Below, one piece after another: positions 1 through 7,936 of a DNA stretch of 64,000 nt (positions are counted from its first letter, which is position 1; each line of letters begins with the position of its first letter). The notes beneath the pieces are model-generated. The model made no database searches, was not told the DNA's origin, and worked only from the letters and a program-made list of their open reading frames with translations. The stretch lies in NCBI GenBank assembly GCA_963762165.1, contig CAVXJN010000002.1, positions 248,001 to 312,000 of the forward strand. The letters run 5' to 3'. The translations under genes and the position numbers were made by a program. This stretch comes from CAVXJN01 sp963762165. GTDB taxonomy: Bacteria; Pseudomonadota; Gammaproteobacteria; JASBUN01.

Positions 1-135
1 GATTTTCCCGACCGTGATGACGAGCGCTGGCTCAAACACAGCCTGTATTTTCAGGACGGGCGGCTGGACTTCAAGCCGGTGCGGACCAAACCGTTGACCG
101 TGGATTCGTTCCCGCCCAAGCCGCGCGTGTACTAG
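1..135 (+). CDS. sdhA: Succinate dehydrogenase flavoprotein subunit, C-terminal end (partial)
   Basis: The window opens inside a reading frame that is open from base 1 and stops at TAG 133-135, giving 44 residues. It carries the typical SdhA tail: a DERWLKH segment, then LYF, and an ending in PPKPRVY. SdhA is the FAD subunit of complex II that oxidises succinate to fumarate at the inner membrane. Only the last few percent of the protein is present. It lies 9 bp before sdhB on the same strand, as in the usual sdhCDAB operon. The identification rests on the tail and the neighbour. Confidence 0.85.
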   Translation, partial: DFPDRDDERWLKHSLYFQDGRLDFKPVRTKPLTVDSFPPKPRVY

Positions 136-144
136 GAGCACCCG

Positions 145-840
145 ATGCGCTTTTCGATCTATCGATACAATCCCGAGCAGGATGCCGCGCCACGCATGGA
201 ACGGTTCGAACTCGAGCGCACGCCCCCTGGCATGATGTTGTTGGAGGCACTGGTTGCGCTCAAGCGTCAAGATGAAACCCTGAGCTTTCGGCGTTCCTGT
301 CAGGAAGGCGTATGTGGATCCGACGCCATGAACATCAACGGCCGCAACGGCCTGGCGTGCATTACGCCCGTTTCCGGACTCAAGGAGCCGATCGAGATCC
401 GGCCGCTGCCCGGCATGCCGGTGGTGCGCGATCTGGTGGTGGACCTGAGCGGCTTTTACCGCCAATACCGGGAAGTGAAGCCTTATCTGCTGGTCGACGA
501 GCCCGAACCTGAGGTGGAGCGCCGCCAGAGCCCGGAGAACCGGGAAAAGCTGGATGGACTCTACGAGTGCATCTTGTGCGCTTGTTGTTCCACCGCTTGT
601 CCGTCGTTCTGGTGGAACCCCGACAAGTTCCTGGGCCCGGCAGCGTTGCTGCAGGCCTGGCGGTTTCTGGCCGATTCCCGCGACCAGGCTACGGCGGAGC
701 GACTGGAGAACCTGGAAGGGCCCTACCGCTTGTTCCGCTGCCATACGATCATGAATTGTGTGGACGTTTGTCCGAAGGGTCTGAATCCCACCCGCGCCAT
801 CGGCAATATTCGCAATCTCATGCTCAAGCGTTCGGTTTAG
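145..840 (+). CDS. sdhB: Succinate dehydrogenase iron-sulfur subunit
   Basis: This 231-residue protein passes electrons from the SdhA flavin to quinone in complex II. The N-terminal plant-type ferredoxin domain has the [2Fe-2S] ligand set C52, C57, D60 and C72; the Asp in third position matches E. coli SdhB. The C-terminal half has CILCACCSTACP (about 142-153) followed by CH (199-200) and CVDVCPKG (205-212), which supply the [4Fe-4S] and [3Fe-4S] ligands. The length is normal for the family. An AGGAG sequence sits a few bases before the ATG. It is the last structural sdh gene, followed by its assembly factor sdhE. Confidence 0.97.
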   Translation: MRFSIYRYNPEQDAAPRMERFELERTPPGMMLLEALVALKRQDETLSFRRSCQEGVCGSDAMNINGRNGLACITPVSGLKEPIEIRPLPGMPVVRDLVVDLSGFYRQYREVKPYLLVDEPEPEVERRQSPENREKLDGLYECILCACCSTACPSFWWNPDKFLGPAALLQAWRFLADSRDQATAERLENLEGPYRLFRCHTIMNCVDVCPKGLNPTRAIGNIRNLMLKRSV

Positions 841-865
841 CGGCCGATTTTCTGGACAAGCGACC

Positions 866-1117
866 GTGCCCGAACCACCCTCCCTGGCCCGGCTGCAGTG
901 GCGCTGTCGGCGGGGTATGCTTGAACTAGACTTGCTGCTACGGAACTTTCTGCAGCACGGGTACAATACGTTAGACCATCGTGGCCGAGAGGCGTTTGCC
1001 ACACTTCTGGAGTATCCTGACGCTGTGCTGCTGGAACTCCTCATGGGCCGCGCAACCAGTACCGATCCGGAGATTTCCCGTGTCGTCGACTCGATCAGAG
1101 CCTCCGCTACACATTGA
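866..1117 (+). CDS. sdhE: FAD assembly factor SdhE (CptB/YgfY family)
   Basis: This 83-residue protein starts at GTG 866. It has the diagnostic RRGMLELD motif (about residues 15-22), whose RGxxE core promotes covalent attachment of FAD to SdhA. The length is normal for the family. It sits 25 bp after sdhB, so it is probably in the same transcript as the subunit it matures. Its 3' end overlaps the ygfX start by 38 bp, the arrangement seen in other gammaproteobacteria. An upstream ATG does not exist in this frame, so GTG is the best start. Confidence 0.92.
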   Translation: MPEPPSLARLQWRCRRGMLELDLLLRNFLQHGYNTLDHRGREAFATLLEYPDAVLLELLMGRATSTDPEISRVVDSIRASATH

Positions 1118-1535
1118 ACCTCGCAGTTCCCGGCAACTCGCGGTGGCGCTTCTGCTCCTGCACGGCGCCGCCATGGTTGCGGTGGTCAACCTGGTGATGC
1201 CGATCTGGGGTCTGGCAGCGCTTGCCGGCAGCGTCATTGTCAGCCTTTACTACACCATCAATACTCACGTGCTCGGGCGGGGCCAGAGTTCCGTGTGCGC
1301 GCTGCTGTGGGATGCCGAAGGCGATTGGACGGTTACTTCCTGTCGTGGTCAGCAATGGGCTGCCAGGCTGATGCCCGGCAGTTATGTGCATCCGCGATTG
1401 ATGGTGCTCAATTTCGCCCTCGAGGGCAGCGGTCACCGCTCTGTGGTGCTGCTGTCGGACTCGCTCGACCGCAATACTTTCCGTCGTTTGCTGGTGCGCC
1501 TGCGTCTGGAAAGGCTTAAGGATAGAGACGACTGA
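1080..1535 (+). CDS. ygfX: YgfX/CptA-family inner-membrane protein
   Basis: The 151-residue protein begins with GTG 1080 inside sdhE. An earlier ATG (981) would add 33 residues that are only the shifted reading of sdhE. It has a hydrophobic region from about residue 19 to 60 forming two membrane segments (LAVALLLLHGAAMVAVV and LVMPIWGLAALAGSVIV). A cytoplasmic domain follows, with the W-x-L/R type pattern and a DxRNTFRRLLVRLRL end typical of YgfX. Family members have been described as toxin-like partners of SdhE in E. coli; the role is debated. Assignment rests on topology, size and its position after sdhE. Confidence 0.8.
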   Translation: MSSTRSEPPLHIEPRSSRQLAVALLLLHGAAMVAVVNLVMPIWGLAALAGSVIVSLYYTINTHVLGRGQSSVCALLWDAEGDWTVTSCRGQQWAARLMPGSYVHPRLMVLNFALEGSGHRSVVLLSDSLDRNTFRRLLVRLRLERLKDRDD

Positions 1536-1547
1536 GCCGGTATCCGT

Positions 1548-3176
1548 TCACGCGGCCGGGCGCCGCTTGCCGGTGAAATTGCTCGGTTCCAGCACGGTAT
1601 TCTGGGGCTTGTCGCGGTTGTCGGGTTGCGGGTAATCCAGGGTGTAATGCAGTCCGCGACTTTCTTTACGGCGTTGCGCAGATTCGATGATCAACGCCGC
1701 CACCATGACCAGGTTGCGCAACTCGATCAGGTCATTGGTAATGCGGAAATTACCGTAGTATTCGTCAATTTCCCCGAGCAGCAGTTCCACCCTCCGTTTG
1801 GCCCGCTCGAGACGCTTGTTGGTACGGACAATGCCGACATAGTCCCACATGAAGCGGCGCAATTCGTCCCAATTGTGAGACACGACCACTTCTTCGTCCG
1901 AGTCCGTCACCCGGCTTTCGTCCCAGGCGGGAAGGGGCGGGGGCGGCTCGATATCTGCCAGGTGCCGACCGATATCAATCGCGGCCGCTTCGCCGAATAC
2001 CAGGCACTCCAGCAGCGAATTGCTGGCCATCCGATTGGCACCGTGCAAACCGGTAAAGGAGACCTCGCCGATCGCGTAGAGCCCGGCCAGATCGGTGCGC
2101 CCGTGGCGGTCGGTGACGACGCCGCCGCATGTGTAATGGGCAGCCGGAACAACGGGTATCGGCTCCCGGGTCATGTCGTATCCGAACTCAAGGCAGCGTG
2201 CATGGATATTCGGAAAATGAGATTTGATGAATTCCGCCGGCTTATGGCTGATATCCAGATATACGCATTCAGCGCCCAGGCGTTTCATTTCATGGTCAAT
2301 GGCCCTGGCAACGATATCGCGCGGTGCGAGTTCACCGCGCGGGTCGAAGGCATCCATGAACCGCTTGCCGTCCGGCAACAGCAGGACACCGCCTTCGCCG
2401 CGTACCGCCTCCGAGATCAGATACGACTTCGCCCGCGGGTGATACAAGCAGGTGGGATGAAACTGGTTGAACTCCAGATTCGCCACTCTGCAGCCGGCGC
2501 GCCAGGCCATGGCGATGCCGTCACCGGTCACGGTGTCCGGATTGCTGGTGTAGAGATAGACCTTGCTGGCGCCGCCGGTGGCGATCACCACGGCGCGTGC
2601 GGCGAATACGTCCACGCTGCCTTTGGCGCGATCCAGGACGTAGGCGCCGAGGCAGCGGTTGGGTTCGCGCGCGAGTTTCGCCGAGGTGATGAGATCCACA
2701 GCCAGATGCTGTTCGAACAAGGAGATATTCGGATGGTTGCGCACTTGTGATTCGAGGGTGGTTTCCACCGCCCGGCCAGTGGCGTCTTCGGCGTGGATCA
2801 CCCGTCGATGGCTGTGACCGCCCTCGCGGGTCAAGTGATAGCCGCCATTTCCGGCGTCCGGATCGCGGGTGAACGGTACGCCCAGATCGATCAGCCAGCG
2901 TATGGCGTCCGGGGCGTGCTCCGCGGTATAGCGCACCACGCCGGGATCACACAGGCCCGCGCCGGCAATCAAGGTGTCTTCGATATGCGATTCAGTGGTG
3001 TCACGGTCGTCGAGCACGGCGGCGATTCCACCTTGGGCGTAAAAGGTGCTGCCTTCCTTGAGCGGCCCTTTCGACAACACCGCCACTTGCGCGCTGTCGG
3101 CCACCCGCAGCGCCAGGCTCAGACCGGCAGCCCCGCTGCCGATGACCAGCACATCGAAATTGATCTGGGATTGCAT
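1548..3176 (-). CDS. nadB: L-aspartate oxidase
   Basis: NadB oxidises L-aspartate to iminoaspartate, the first step of de novo NAD synthesis, with FAD. The 542-residue protein starts at 3176 with MQSQINFDVLVIGSGAAG. The GSGAAG dinucleotide-binding motif lies at about residues 13-18, followed by the TFYAQGGIAAV flavin motif. The middle has the HTREGGHSHRRVIHA segment, the active-site region shared with SdhA and fumarate reductase. The open frame continues 159 codons upstream, but that extension is not NadB-like and would cover the sigma-E promoter region. The gene is divergent from rpoE, as in many gammaproteobacteria. Confidence 0.96.
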   Translation of the reverse strand: MQSQINFDVLVIGSGAAGLSLALRVADSAQVAVLSKGPLKEGSTFYAQGGIAAVLDDRDTTESHIEDTLIAGAGLCDPGVVRYTAEHAPDAIRWLIDLGVPFTRDPDAGNGGYHLTREGGHSHRRVIHAEDATGRAVETTLESQVRNHPNISLFEQHLAVDLITSAKLAREPNRCLGAYVLDRAKGSVDVFAARAVVIATGGASKVYLYTSNPDTVTGDGIAMAWRAGCRVANLEFNQFHPTCLYHPRAKSYLISEAVRGEGGVLLLPDGKRFMDAFDPRGELAPRDIVARAIDHEMKRLGAECVYLDISHKPAEFIKSHFPNIHARCLEFGYDMTREPIPVVPAAHYTCGGVVTDRHGRTDLAGLYAIGEVSFTGLHGANRMASNSLLECLVFGEAAAIDIGRHLADIEPPPPLPAWDESRVTDSDEEVVVSHNWDELRRFMWDYVGIVRTNKRLERAKRRVELLLGEIDEYYGNFRITNDLIELRNLVMVAALIIESAQRRKESRGLHYTLDYPQPDNRDKPQNTVLEPSNFTGKRRPAA

Positions 3177-3410
3177 GAGGTTGTTCCGTAGCGTTAGGCG
3201 CTTGCGGTGAAGTGGGCCGCGGACCGGCGCAATGTGCCGCTCGAGAGCGACGAGGTGCGGATTCTGGCCGGGCGGCGGCGATGTCGGTAGAAGTTCATCT
3301 GTTCGACCAGTGTGCTTTCGGTGGCAAACGCGCCAGGGGTGCAGAGCGGCGCCGCACAGCTGACAATTGTCGTGGGAATAGTGTAACGGACTGAGATTTT
3401 TGTACAAAAT

Positions 3411-3439
3411 GGAACTGTCTGCGGTTACCTTACGTTCGA
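3411..3439 (+). promoter_or_regulatory. Candidate distal sigma-E promoter of rpoE
   Basis: GGAACT (3411-3416) matches the sigma-E -35 element. GTTCGA (3434-3439) after 17 bases resembles the -10 consensus GTCnAA only partly. It lies 132 bp before rpoE. Sigma-E operons are autoregulated in known species; this weaker site is an inference from spacing. Confidence 0.35.
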
Positions 3440-3501
3440 CAACGTATTGAGCGGCACGCGGCGATGGTTGAAAATTAACTCCCAAACCGTGACTTAGCGC
3501 A

Positions 3502-3528
3502 GAACTAAAGGAACCGGCGGTGGTCATA
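3502..3528 (+). promoter_or_regulatory. Candidate proximal sigma-E promoter of rpoE
   Basis: GAACT (3502-3506), 16 bases, then GTCATA (3523-3528) fits the sigma-E pattern GGAACTT, 15-16 bases, GTCnAA. Transcription would start near 3535, leaving a short leader with a GAGAGGGG ribosome site before the ATG at 3571. This supports autoregulation of the rpoE-rseABC operon. Confidence 0.5.
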
Positions 3529-3570
3529 GCTTGTGTACACGACAGCGCCCGGTGAGAGGGGATTGCCCGC

Positions 3571-4149
3571 ATGGGCGCAAAGAGTGTTGACCTCGCGCTG
3601 GTCGAACGGGTCCAGCGCGGCGACAAGCAGGCTTTCGACCTTTTGGTGCGCAAGTACCAGCATAAGATCGTGAATCTGGTATCGCGCTATGTGCATGATC
3701 CGTTCGAGGCGCAAGACGTTGCCCAGGAGGCGTTTATCAAAGCGTATCGGGCGATCGCCAGCTTTCGCGGCGACAGCGCGTTCTACACGTGGCTGTATCG
3801 CATTGCGATCAATACAGCGAAGAATTTCCTGGTTGCGCAGGACCGGCGGCCGCCGGAAAGTGATATCGATGCAAACGAGGCGGAGCAGTACCACGGCGTC
3901 GCCCAGCTCAAGGAGCAGGACACCCCGGAAGGGCTGCTGCTGAGCAGCGAAATCGTGCAGACGATCGTGACGGCGATGGACGATCTGCCGGAGGATCTGC
4001 GCACCGCAATCGTCCTGCGGGAGCTGGACGGCATGAGTTACGAGGAAATCGCCGAGGCCATGGCATGCCCGGTGGGTACGGTGCGATCACGAATTTTCCG
4101 CGCCCGGGAAGCAATCGATCAGCGTCTGCGTCCGCTGCTGGCGGACTGA
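3571..4149 (+). CDS. rpoE: RNA polymerase sigma factor RpoE (AlgU), ECF family
   Basis: This 192-residue ECF sigma factor directs transcription of envelope-stress genes. Region 2 is at about residues 10-90, with the core-binding and -10 recognition stretch YVHDPFEAQDVAQEAF and FRGDSAFYTWLYRIAINTAKN. Region 4 is at about 130-185, with LPEDLRTAIVLRELDGMSYEEIA and the helix-turn-helix MACPVGTVRSRIFRARE. The size and sequence are those of RpoE/AlgU rather than of other ECF groups. It is the first gene of rpoE-rseA-rseB-rseC-mucD, so its inhibitor and the sensing proteins follow directly. Confidence 0.97.
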   Translation: MGAKSVDLALVERVQRGDKQAFDLLVRKYQHKIVNLVSRYVHDPFEAQDVAQEAFIKAYRAIASFRGDSAFYTWLYRIAINTAKNFLVAQDRRPPESDIDANEAEQYHGVAQLKEQDTPEGLLLSSEIVQTIVTAMDDLPEDLRTAIVLRELDGMSYEEIAEAMACPVGTVRSRIFRAREAIDQRLRPLLAD

Positions 4150-4175
4150 AGACTTCGATAGTCGAGGTAAGCGAG

Positions 4176-4727
4176 ATGAATGACAAACTGCGCGAGCAGA
4201 TTTCAGCGTTGGCGGACGACGAGCTGCCGGAAGCGGAGCGCGATCTGCTACTGCGCCGACTGAGCGACGACCCGGCATTGCGTTCCGAATGGGGCCGGGT
4301 TCATTTGATTCGCGACGCGCTGCACAATGAATTGACCGCCAGCGCCGGAGATACACTCTCGCAGCGGGTCATGGCGGCGTTGGAAAACGAACCGCAACCG
4401 GTGCTGCGCAAAGCCCGCGGGCGCCTGGCGCAGCGGTTTGCTAAACCGCTGGCAGGTTTGGCTGTGGCCGCGTCCGTGGCAGGATTGGCGCTGATCGGCC
4501 TGCAACACCTTGCCGGCCCCGACGCCGGGCCGGGAGCGCCGCCGCCGCGCCTTGCGGCAATCGACCCGCCACTGCAAAGCGAGATCGTGGGGACGCGCTG
4601 GGATCAGCCGCAGATGGGCACCCGGCTCAACGCGTATCTCGTCAATCACAGCGAGTACACTTCCGGCAGTTCTTTGCAAGGCATGATGAACTACGTACGG
4701 ATCGCGGGTTATGACAGCTCCAATTGA
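4176..4727 (+). CDS. rseA: Anti-sigma-E factor RseA (MucA)
   Basis: RseA is a single-pass inner-membrane protein that holds RpoE inactive until periplasmic proteases cut it. The 183-residue protein starts at ATG 4176. The N-terminal anti-sigma domain (about 1-75) begins MNDKLREQISALADDELP and contains RRLSDDPALRSEWGRVHLIRD. One membrane segment follows at about 93-112 (LAGLAVAASVAGLALIGLQ). A proline-rich linker and a periplasmic tail ending in MNYVRIAGYDSSN complete it. An earlier ATG in frame at 4065 lies inside rpoE and was rejected. The gap to rpoE is 26 bp. Confidence 0.93.
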   Translation: MNDKLREQISALADDELPEAERDLLLRRLSDDPALRSEWGRVHLIRDALHNELTASAGDTLSQRVMAALENEPQPVLRKARGRLAQRFAKPLAGLAVAASVAGLALIGLQHLAGPDAGPGAPPPRLAAIDPPLQSEIVGTRWDQPQMGTRLNAYLVNHSEYTSGSSLQGMMNYVRIAGYDSSN

Positions 4728-4740
4728 GGCGGATTGATTC

Positions 4741-5718
4741 GTGCGACGATGGTTTACATTCCTGCTGCTGCTCTTGCCTTTGAGCGCAGTGGCCGCCGAG
4801 GTGCCGAGCGATGCGCAGCATTGGCTGCAGCGCATGGTGCACGCCGTGAAGCAGCTCAATTACGAGGGCATTTTCGTTTATGCCCACGGTACCCAACTCG
4901 AAGCAATGCGCATTGTCCACGGCGCCGACAGCGACGGCGAACATGAGCGCATGTTGTCGCTCAATGGGGCGGCCCGCGAAATTTTGCGCGACGACAATGT
5001 GCTCACCTGCATTCTGCCGGACGCCCACTCGGTGGTGGTGGAGAAGAGCCGGCCGAAACGCTTTGTGCCCGAGCGGCTGCTGAATCTCGACCACACGGTA
5101 ACCGACGTCTACGAATTCCGCGTCCAGGGCGAGGATCGCGTCGCCGGCCGCATGGCGCGTCAGGTGGTGATCCAGCCCCGCGATGATTTTCGTTACGGCT
5201 ACCGGCTGTGGCTGGACGAGGAATCGGGCATGTTGCTGAAGTCCGACCTGATCAACTCCGCGGGCCAGCCTCTGGAACAAATGATGTTTACGCAGCTGGA
5301 ATTCCGCGACCACGTCGATCCGCGTTCGCTGGTTCCATCCATAAGCGGCAAGGGATTCAAGTGGTTTCGACCGAAGGAAAGCGCGCCCCAGGCCGATGAC
5401 GACGCCAAGCAATGGCGGGTTGCCAGCTTGCCGACCGGCTTTCATATGACCATGCGGGCCGAGCACTCCATGCCGATGAGCCGCATGCCGGTGGCCCACC
5501 TCATGTACACGGACGGTCTGGCGTCGGTTTCCGTCTATATTGAACATCCCGGCGCGGTGCCCGACGCGATGAACGGTCCGTCGCGCATGGGGGCTGTGAA
5601 TGCCTTTGGACGAACGGTCGCGGGGCATCAGGTGACCGTGGTCGGCGAAGTGCCTCGTGCTACGGTGGAAATGATTGCGCAATCGCTGCGCTATACCCCG
5701 GAGCAGAACGAGCAGTGA
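4741..5718 (+). CDS. rseB: Periplasmic sigma-E regulator RseB (MucB)
   Basis: RseB binds the periplasmic part of RseA and shields it from DegS, releasing it when it senses mislocalised lipoprotein or LPS. The 325-residue protein starts with GTG 4741 and has a signal peptide (RRWFTFLLLLLPLSAVAAE, cut near residue 20). The large LolA/LolB-like domain contains LNYEGIFVYAHG and YGYRLWLDEESGMLLKSDL, both characteristic. The smaller C-terminal domain contains the VVGEVPRATVEMIAQSLRY tail. It lies 13 bp after rseA and overlaps rseC by 4 bp. Confidence 0.94.
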   Translation: MRRWFTFLLLLLPLSAVAAEVPSDAQHWLQRMVHAVKQLNYEGIFVYAHGTQLEAMRIVHGADSDGEHERMLSLNGAAREILRDDNVLTCILPDAHSVVVEKSRPKRFVPERLLNLDHTVTDVYEFRVQGEDRVAGRMARQVVIQPRDDFRYGYRLWLDEESGMLLKSDLINSAGQPLEQMMFTQLEFRDHVDPRSLVPSISGKGFKWFRPKESAPQADDDAKQWRVASLPTGFHMTMRAEHSMPMSRMPVAHLMYTDGLASVSVYIEHPGAVPDAMNGPSRMGAVNAFGRTVAGHQVTVVGEVPRATVEMIAQSLRYTPEQNEQ

Positions 5719-6191
5719 TCGAAGAATCCGCATACGTGATCGCCACGGAAGGTGAGTTGGCCTGGGTGGAAACCGAGCGCAAGAGTACCTGCGGCAGCTG
5801 TGCCGCGCGCAAAGGCTGCGGCACCGGTGTGCTGGCCAAGGTCGTCGGACGCAAGCTCACCCGGGTGGTGGCGCTGAATCGCGCCGGCGCCCGCCCCGGA
5901 GATTCGGTGATAGTGGGCATCGACGAGACCGCTCTGGTGCGCGGCTCCCTGGCGGTGTACGCAACGCCGCTGCTGGCCCTGTTCGCCGGCGCGCTGCTGG
6001 GGGAATACGGGTTCAGCGCCTGGGCAGGGGAGGCGGGCAGCCTGTTTGGCGGCATCGCGGGTCTGTTGCTGGGGTTTGTCTGGTTACGCCGTTTTTCCCG
6101 CCGCAGCCAGACCGACCCGCGTTACCAACCCGTGGTGTTGCGCAGGATTGGCTCCTCTGCAATCACCAGCCCCGGTGTGCTCCCCCTCTGA
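5715..6191 (+). CDS. rseC: Sigma-E regulatory protein RseC (MucC)
   Basis: This 158-residue inner-membrane protein starts with GTG 5715, overlapping the rseB stop in a GTGA. The N-terminal half has the cysteine cluster CGSCAARKGCG (about residues 22-32), conserved in RseC and thought to hold an Fe-S cluster. Two membrane segments follow at about 76-100 and 107-125 (SLAVYATPLLALFAGALLG and SLFGGIAGLLLGFVWL). Its effect on sigma-E is mild in E. coli; RseC-type proteins are also linked to the Rnf/Rsx complex. Position in the operon and motifs agree. Confidence 0.92.
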   Translation: MIEESAYVIATEGELAWVETERKSTCGSCAARKGCGTGVLAKVVGRKLTRVVALNRAGARPGDSVIVGIDETALVRGSLAVYATPLLALFAGALLGEYGFSAWAGEAGSLFGGIAGLLLGFVWLRRFSRRSQTDPRYQPVVLRRIGSSAITSPGVLPL

Positions 6192-6241
6192 TCTGTTTAT
6201 AATGGACCGTTTACGGCTCGTCCCGAGCTGGGAGTCCGGCT

Positions 6242-7684
6242 ATGCTGTCGCGTGCAGTTCCGAAATCGAAGATCTGGCTGTTGTCCTCGCTGTTGTTCTG
6301 GCAGGTGCTGGCGCACGGCCAGACCCTACCCGACTTCACCGAACTGGTGGAGCAAACCAAGTCAGTGGTGGTCAATGTGAGCACCACGGCGGCCGCGCCG
6401 GAGGCCGATAGTAGTGCCCAGCCCGGCGCCCCGAAGGCACCGGACGTGCCGGAAGGCGTACCGTTCGACGAATTTCTCCGCAAGTTCTTCGAAGATCACG
6501 GACAGGACGGTCCTCCTCCCGGGCTGGATCGCGAGTCGCTGGGCTCCGGCTTCATTGTTTCCGCCGACGGTTACATCATCACCAACAACCACGTCGTCCA
6601 AGGCGCGGACCAGATCATGGTGCGCCTCAGCGACCGGCGCGAGTTCGAAGCCAAATTGGTGGGTACGGACCCCAACAGCGACATCGCCCTGCTGAAAATC
6701 GAAGCGGTCGACCTGCCGGTGGCCACCGTGGGCGATTCAGACAGCTTGAAAGTAGGGGAATGGGTGGTCGCGATCGGTTCGCCGTTCGGTTTCGAACATT
6801 CCGTTACTGTCGGCGTGGTCAGCGCCAAGGGACGGGCGCTGCCGAACGAGAACTATGTTCCCTTCATTCAGACCGATGTTGCCATCAATCCCGGCAACTC
6901 CGGCGGACCGCTGTTCAACCTGAAGGGCGAAGTGGTGGGCGTCAATTCCCAGATCTTCAGCCGCACCGGCGGTTACATGGGGTTGTCATTCGCGATCCCT
7001 TCCACGGTCGCGATGCAGGTGGTCAAGCAGTTGAAAGAGAAAGGACGGGTCTCGCGCGGCTGGCTGGGGGTATACATTCAGGACGTCAATCGCGATCTGG
7101 CCGAATCGTTTGGCATGAAGACGCCCCGGGGCGCACTGGTGGCCCAGGTGATCCCCGAGGGGCCTGCCGCCAAGGCCGGCGTGCAGGTGGGCGACATTAT
7201 CGTCGCTTATAACGGCGCGCCAGTGGACCGTTCCGCGGCATTGCCACCGATGGTCGGCGTCACGCCGGCGGGTACCACCACGTCACTGGAGGTCATACGC
7301 AACGGCAAGACCAAGAAGCTCGATATCAAGATCGCGGAATTGCCGGAACGCGAAACCCAGGTACAGGCAGCGGCACCGCCGCCCAACATCGCAGGTCTCA
7401 ACCAACGCCTGGCGATTGCGGTGACGGCACCGAGCGCAGAGCAACGCGAGGCCTTGGAACTGGGCGACGGCGGTGTGATCGTGGAGAAGGTCGCGCCCGG
7501 TCCGGCGCGTGAGGTAGGCGTGCGCGAGGGCGACGCCATCGTCATGCTGAATGGCGAAAAGGTGCGCAACGTTACGCAATTCAAGGCGCTGGTAGATAAG
7601 CTGCAACCGGGACGCACGGTGCCGATGCTCGTCCACCGTCGCAGCGGTCCGGTGTTTCTGCCGCTGAAGATCCCGGCAAAATGA
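6242..7684 (+). CDS. mucD: Periplasmic serine protease Do-like (MucD/DegP)
   Basis: MucD/DegP degrades or refolds damaged envelope proteins. The 480-residue protein has an N-terminal signal peptide (about 1-27). The trypsin-like domain carries the triad His in TNNHVV (about 117), Asp in NSDIALLK (about 147) and Ser in GNSGGPL (about 221). Two PDZ domains follow, at about 265-355 and 375-475. A low-complexity linker rich in Ala, Glu and Pro precedes the protease domain. It closes the sigma-E operon, as in Pseudomonas, and overlaps the next gene by 4 bp. Confidence 0.96.
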   Translation: MLSRAVPKSKIWLLSSLLFWQVLAHGQTLPDFTELVEQTKSVVVNVSTTAAAPEADSSAQPGAPKAPDVPEGVPFDEFLRKFFEDHGQDGPPPGLDRESLGSGFIVSADGYIITNNHVVQGADQIMVRLSDRREFEAKLVGTDPNSDIALLKIEAVDLPVATVGDSDSLKVGEWVVAIGSPFGFEHSVTVGVVSAKGRALPNENYVPFIQTDVAINPGNSGGPLFNLKGEVVGVNSQIFSRTGGYMGLSFAIPSTVAMQVVKQLKEKGRVSRGWLGVYIQDVNRDLAESFGMKTPRGALVAQVIPEGPAAKAGVQVGDIIVAYNGAPVDRSAALPPMVGVTPAGTTTSLEVIRNGKTKKLDIKIAELPERETQVQAAAPPPNIAGLNQRLAIAVTAPSAEQREALELGDGGVIVEKVAPGPAREVGVREGDAIVMLNGEKVRNVTQFKALVDKLQPGRTVPMLVHRRSGPVFLPLKIPAK

Positions 7685-7932
7685 GCCAGCCGAGGCTTGC
7701 ACTTTATACGCGCGAAGGCTGTCATCTGTGCGAATCGCTGTTGGCCGAACTGCGTCCGTACCTGGACCAACGTCCTGTAAGCCTGGACCTGGTGGATATC
7801 GATCGCGACCCGGCATTGGCCAAGCAATACGGGGCAGACGTGCCTGTGCTGTTGGCAGACGGTCGCGAAATTTGTCGTCACCGCCTCGATCACGGCGCCG
7901 TGCAAGCTTATCTGAACGAGCAATCAGCCTAA
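7681..7932 (+). CDS. Glutaredoxin-family small thiol protein
   Basis: This 83-residue thioredoxin-fold protein has CHLC (residues 15-18) right after the first beta strand (ALYTREGCHLC). The cis-proline strand VPVLLADGREI is at about 59-69. It matches the DUF836/glutaredoxin-like small proteins of gammaproteobacteria. Its substrate is not known. The ATG overlaps the mucD stop (ATGA), and lepA follows after 4 bp, so it bridges the sigma-E operon and the lepA-lepB block. Confidence 0.85.
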   Translation: MSQPRLALYTREGCHLCESLLAELRPYLDQRPVSLDLVDIDRDPALAKQYGADVPVLLADGREICRHRLDHGAVQAYLNEQSA

Positions 7933-7936
7933 CCCG

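Larger units (their letters stand above)
3177..3570. other. Divergent intergenic region between nadB and rpoE
   Basis: This 394-bp stretch holds no convincing gene. It contains the start-side control regions of nadB (minus) and rpoE (plus). Two sigma-E-like promoter candidates lie in its right half and are listed separately. The left half shows no clear motif to my eye. Confidence 0.7.

Noticed and set aside
1626..2750. Long plus-strand ORF (374 codons) opposite nadB
   Set aside because: It is the mirror of a clear L-aspartate oxidase gene, with no family motif and typical high-GC antisense openness.
4642..5733. Long minus-strand ORF opposite rseB
   Set aside because: rseB is well supported on the other strand; the antisense product is rich in His and Arg and has no recognisable domain.
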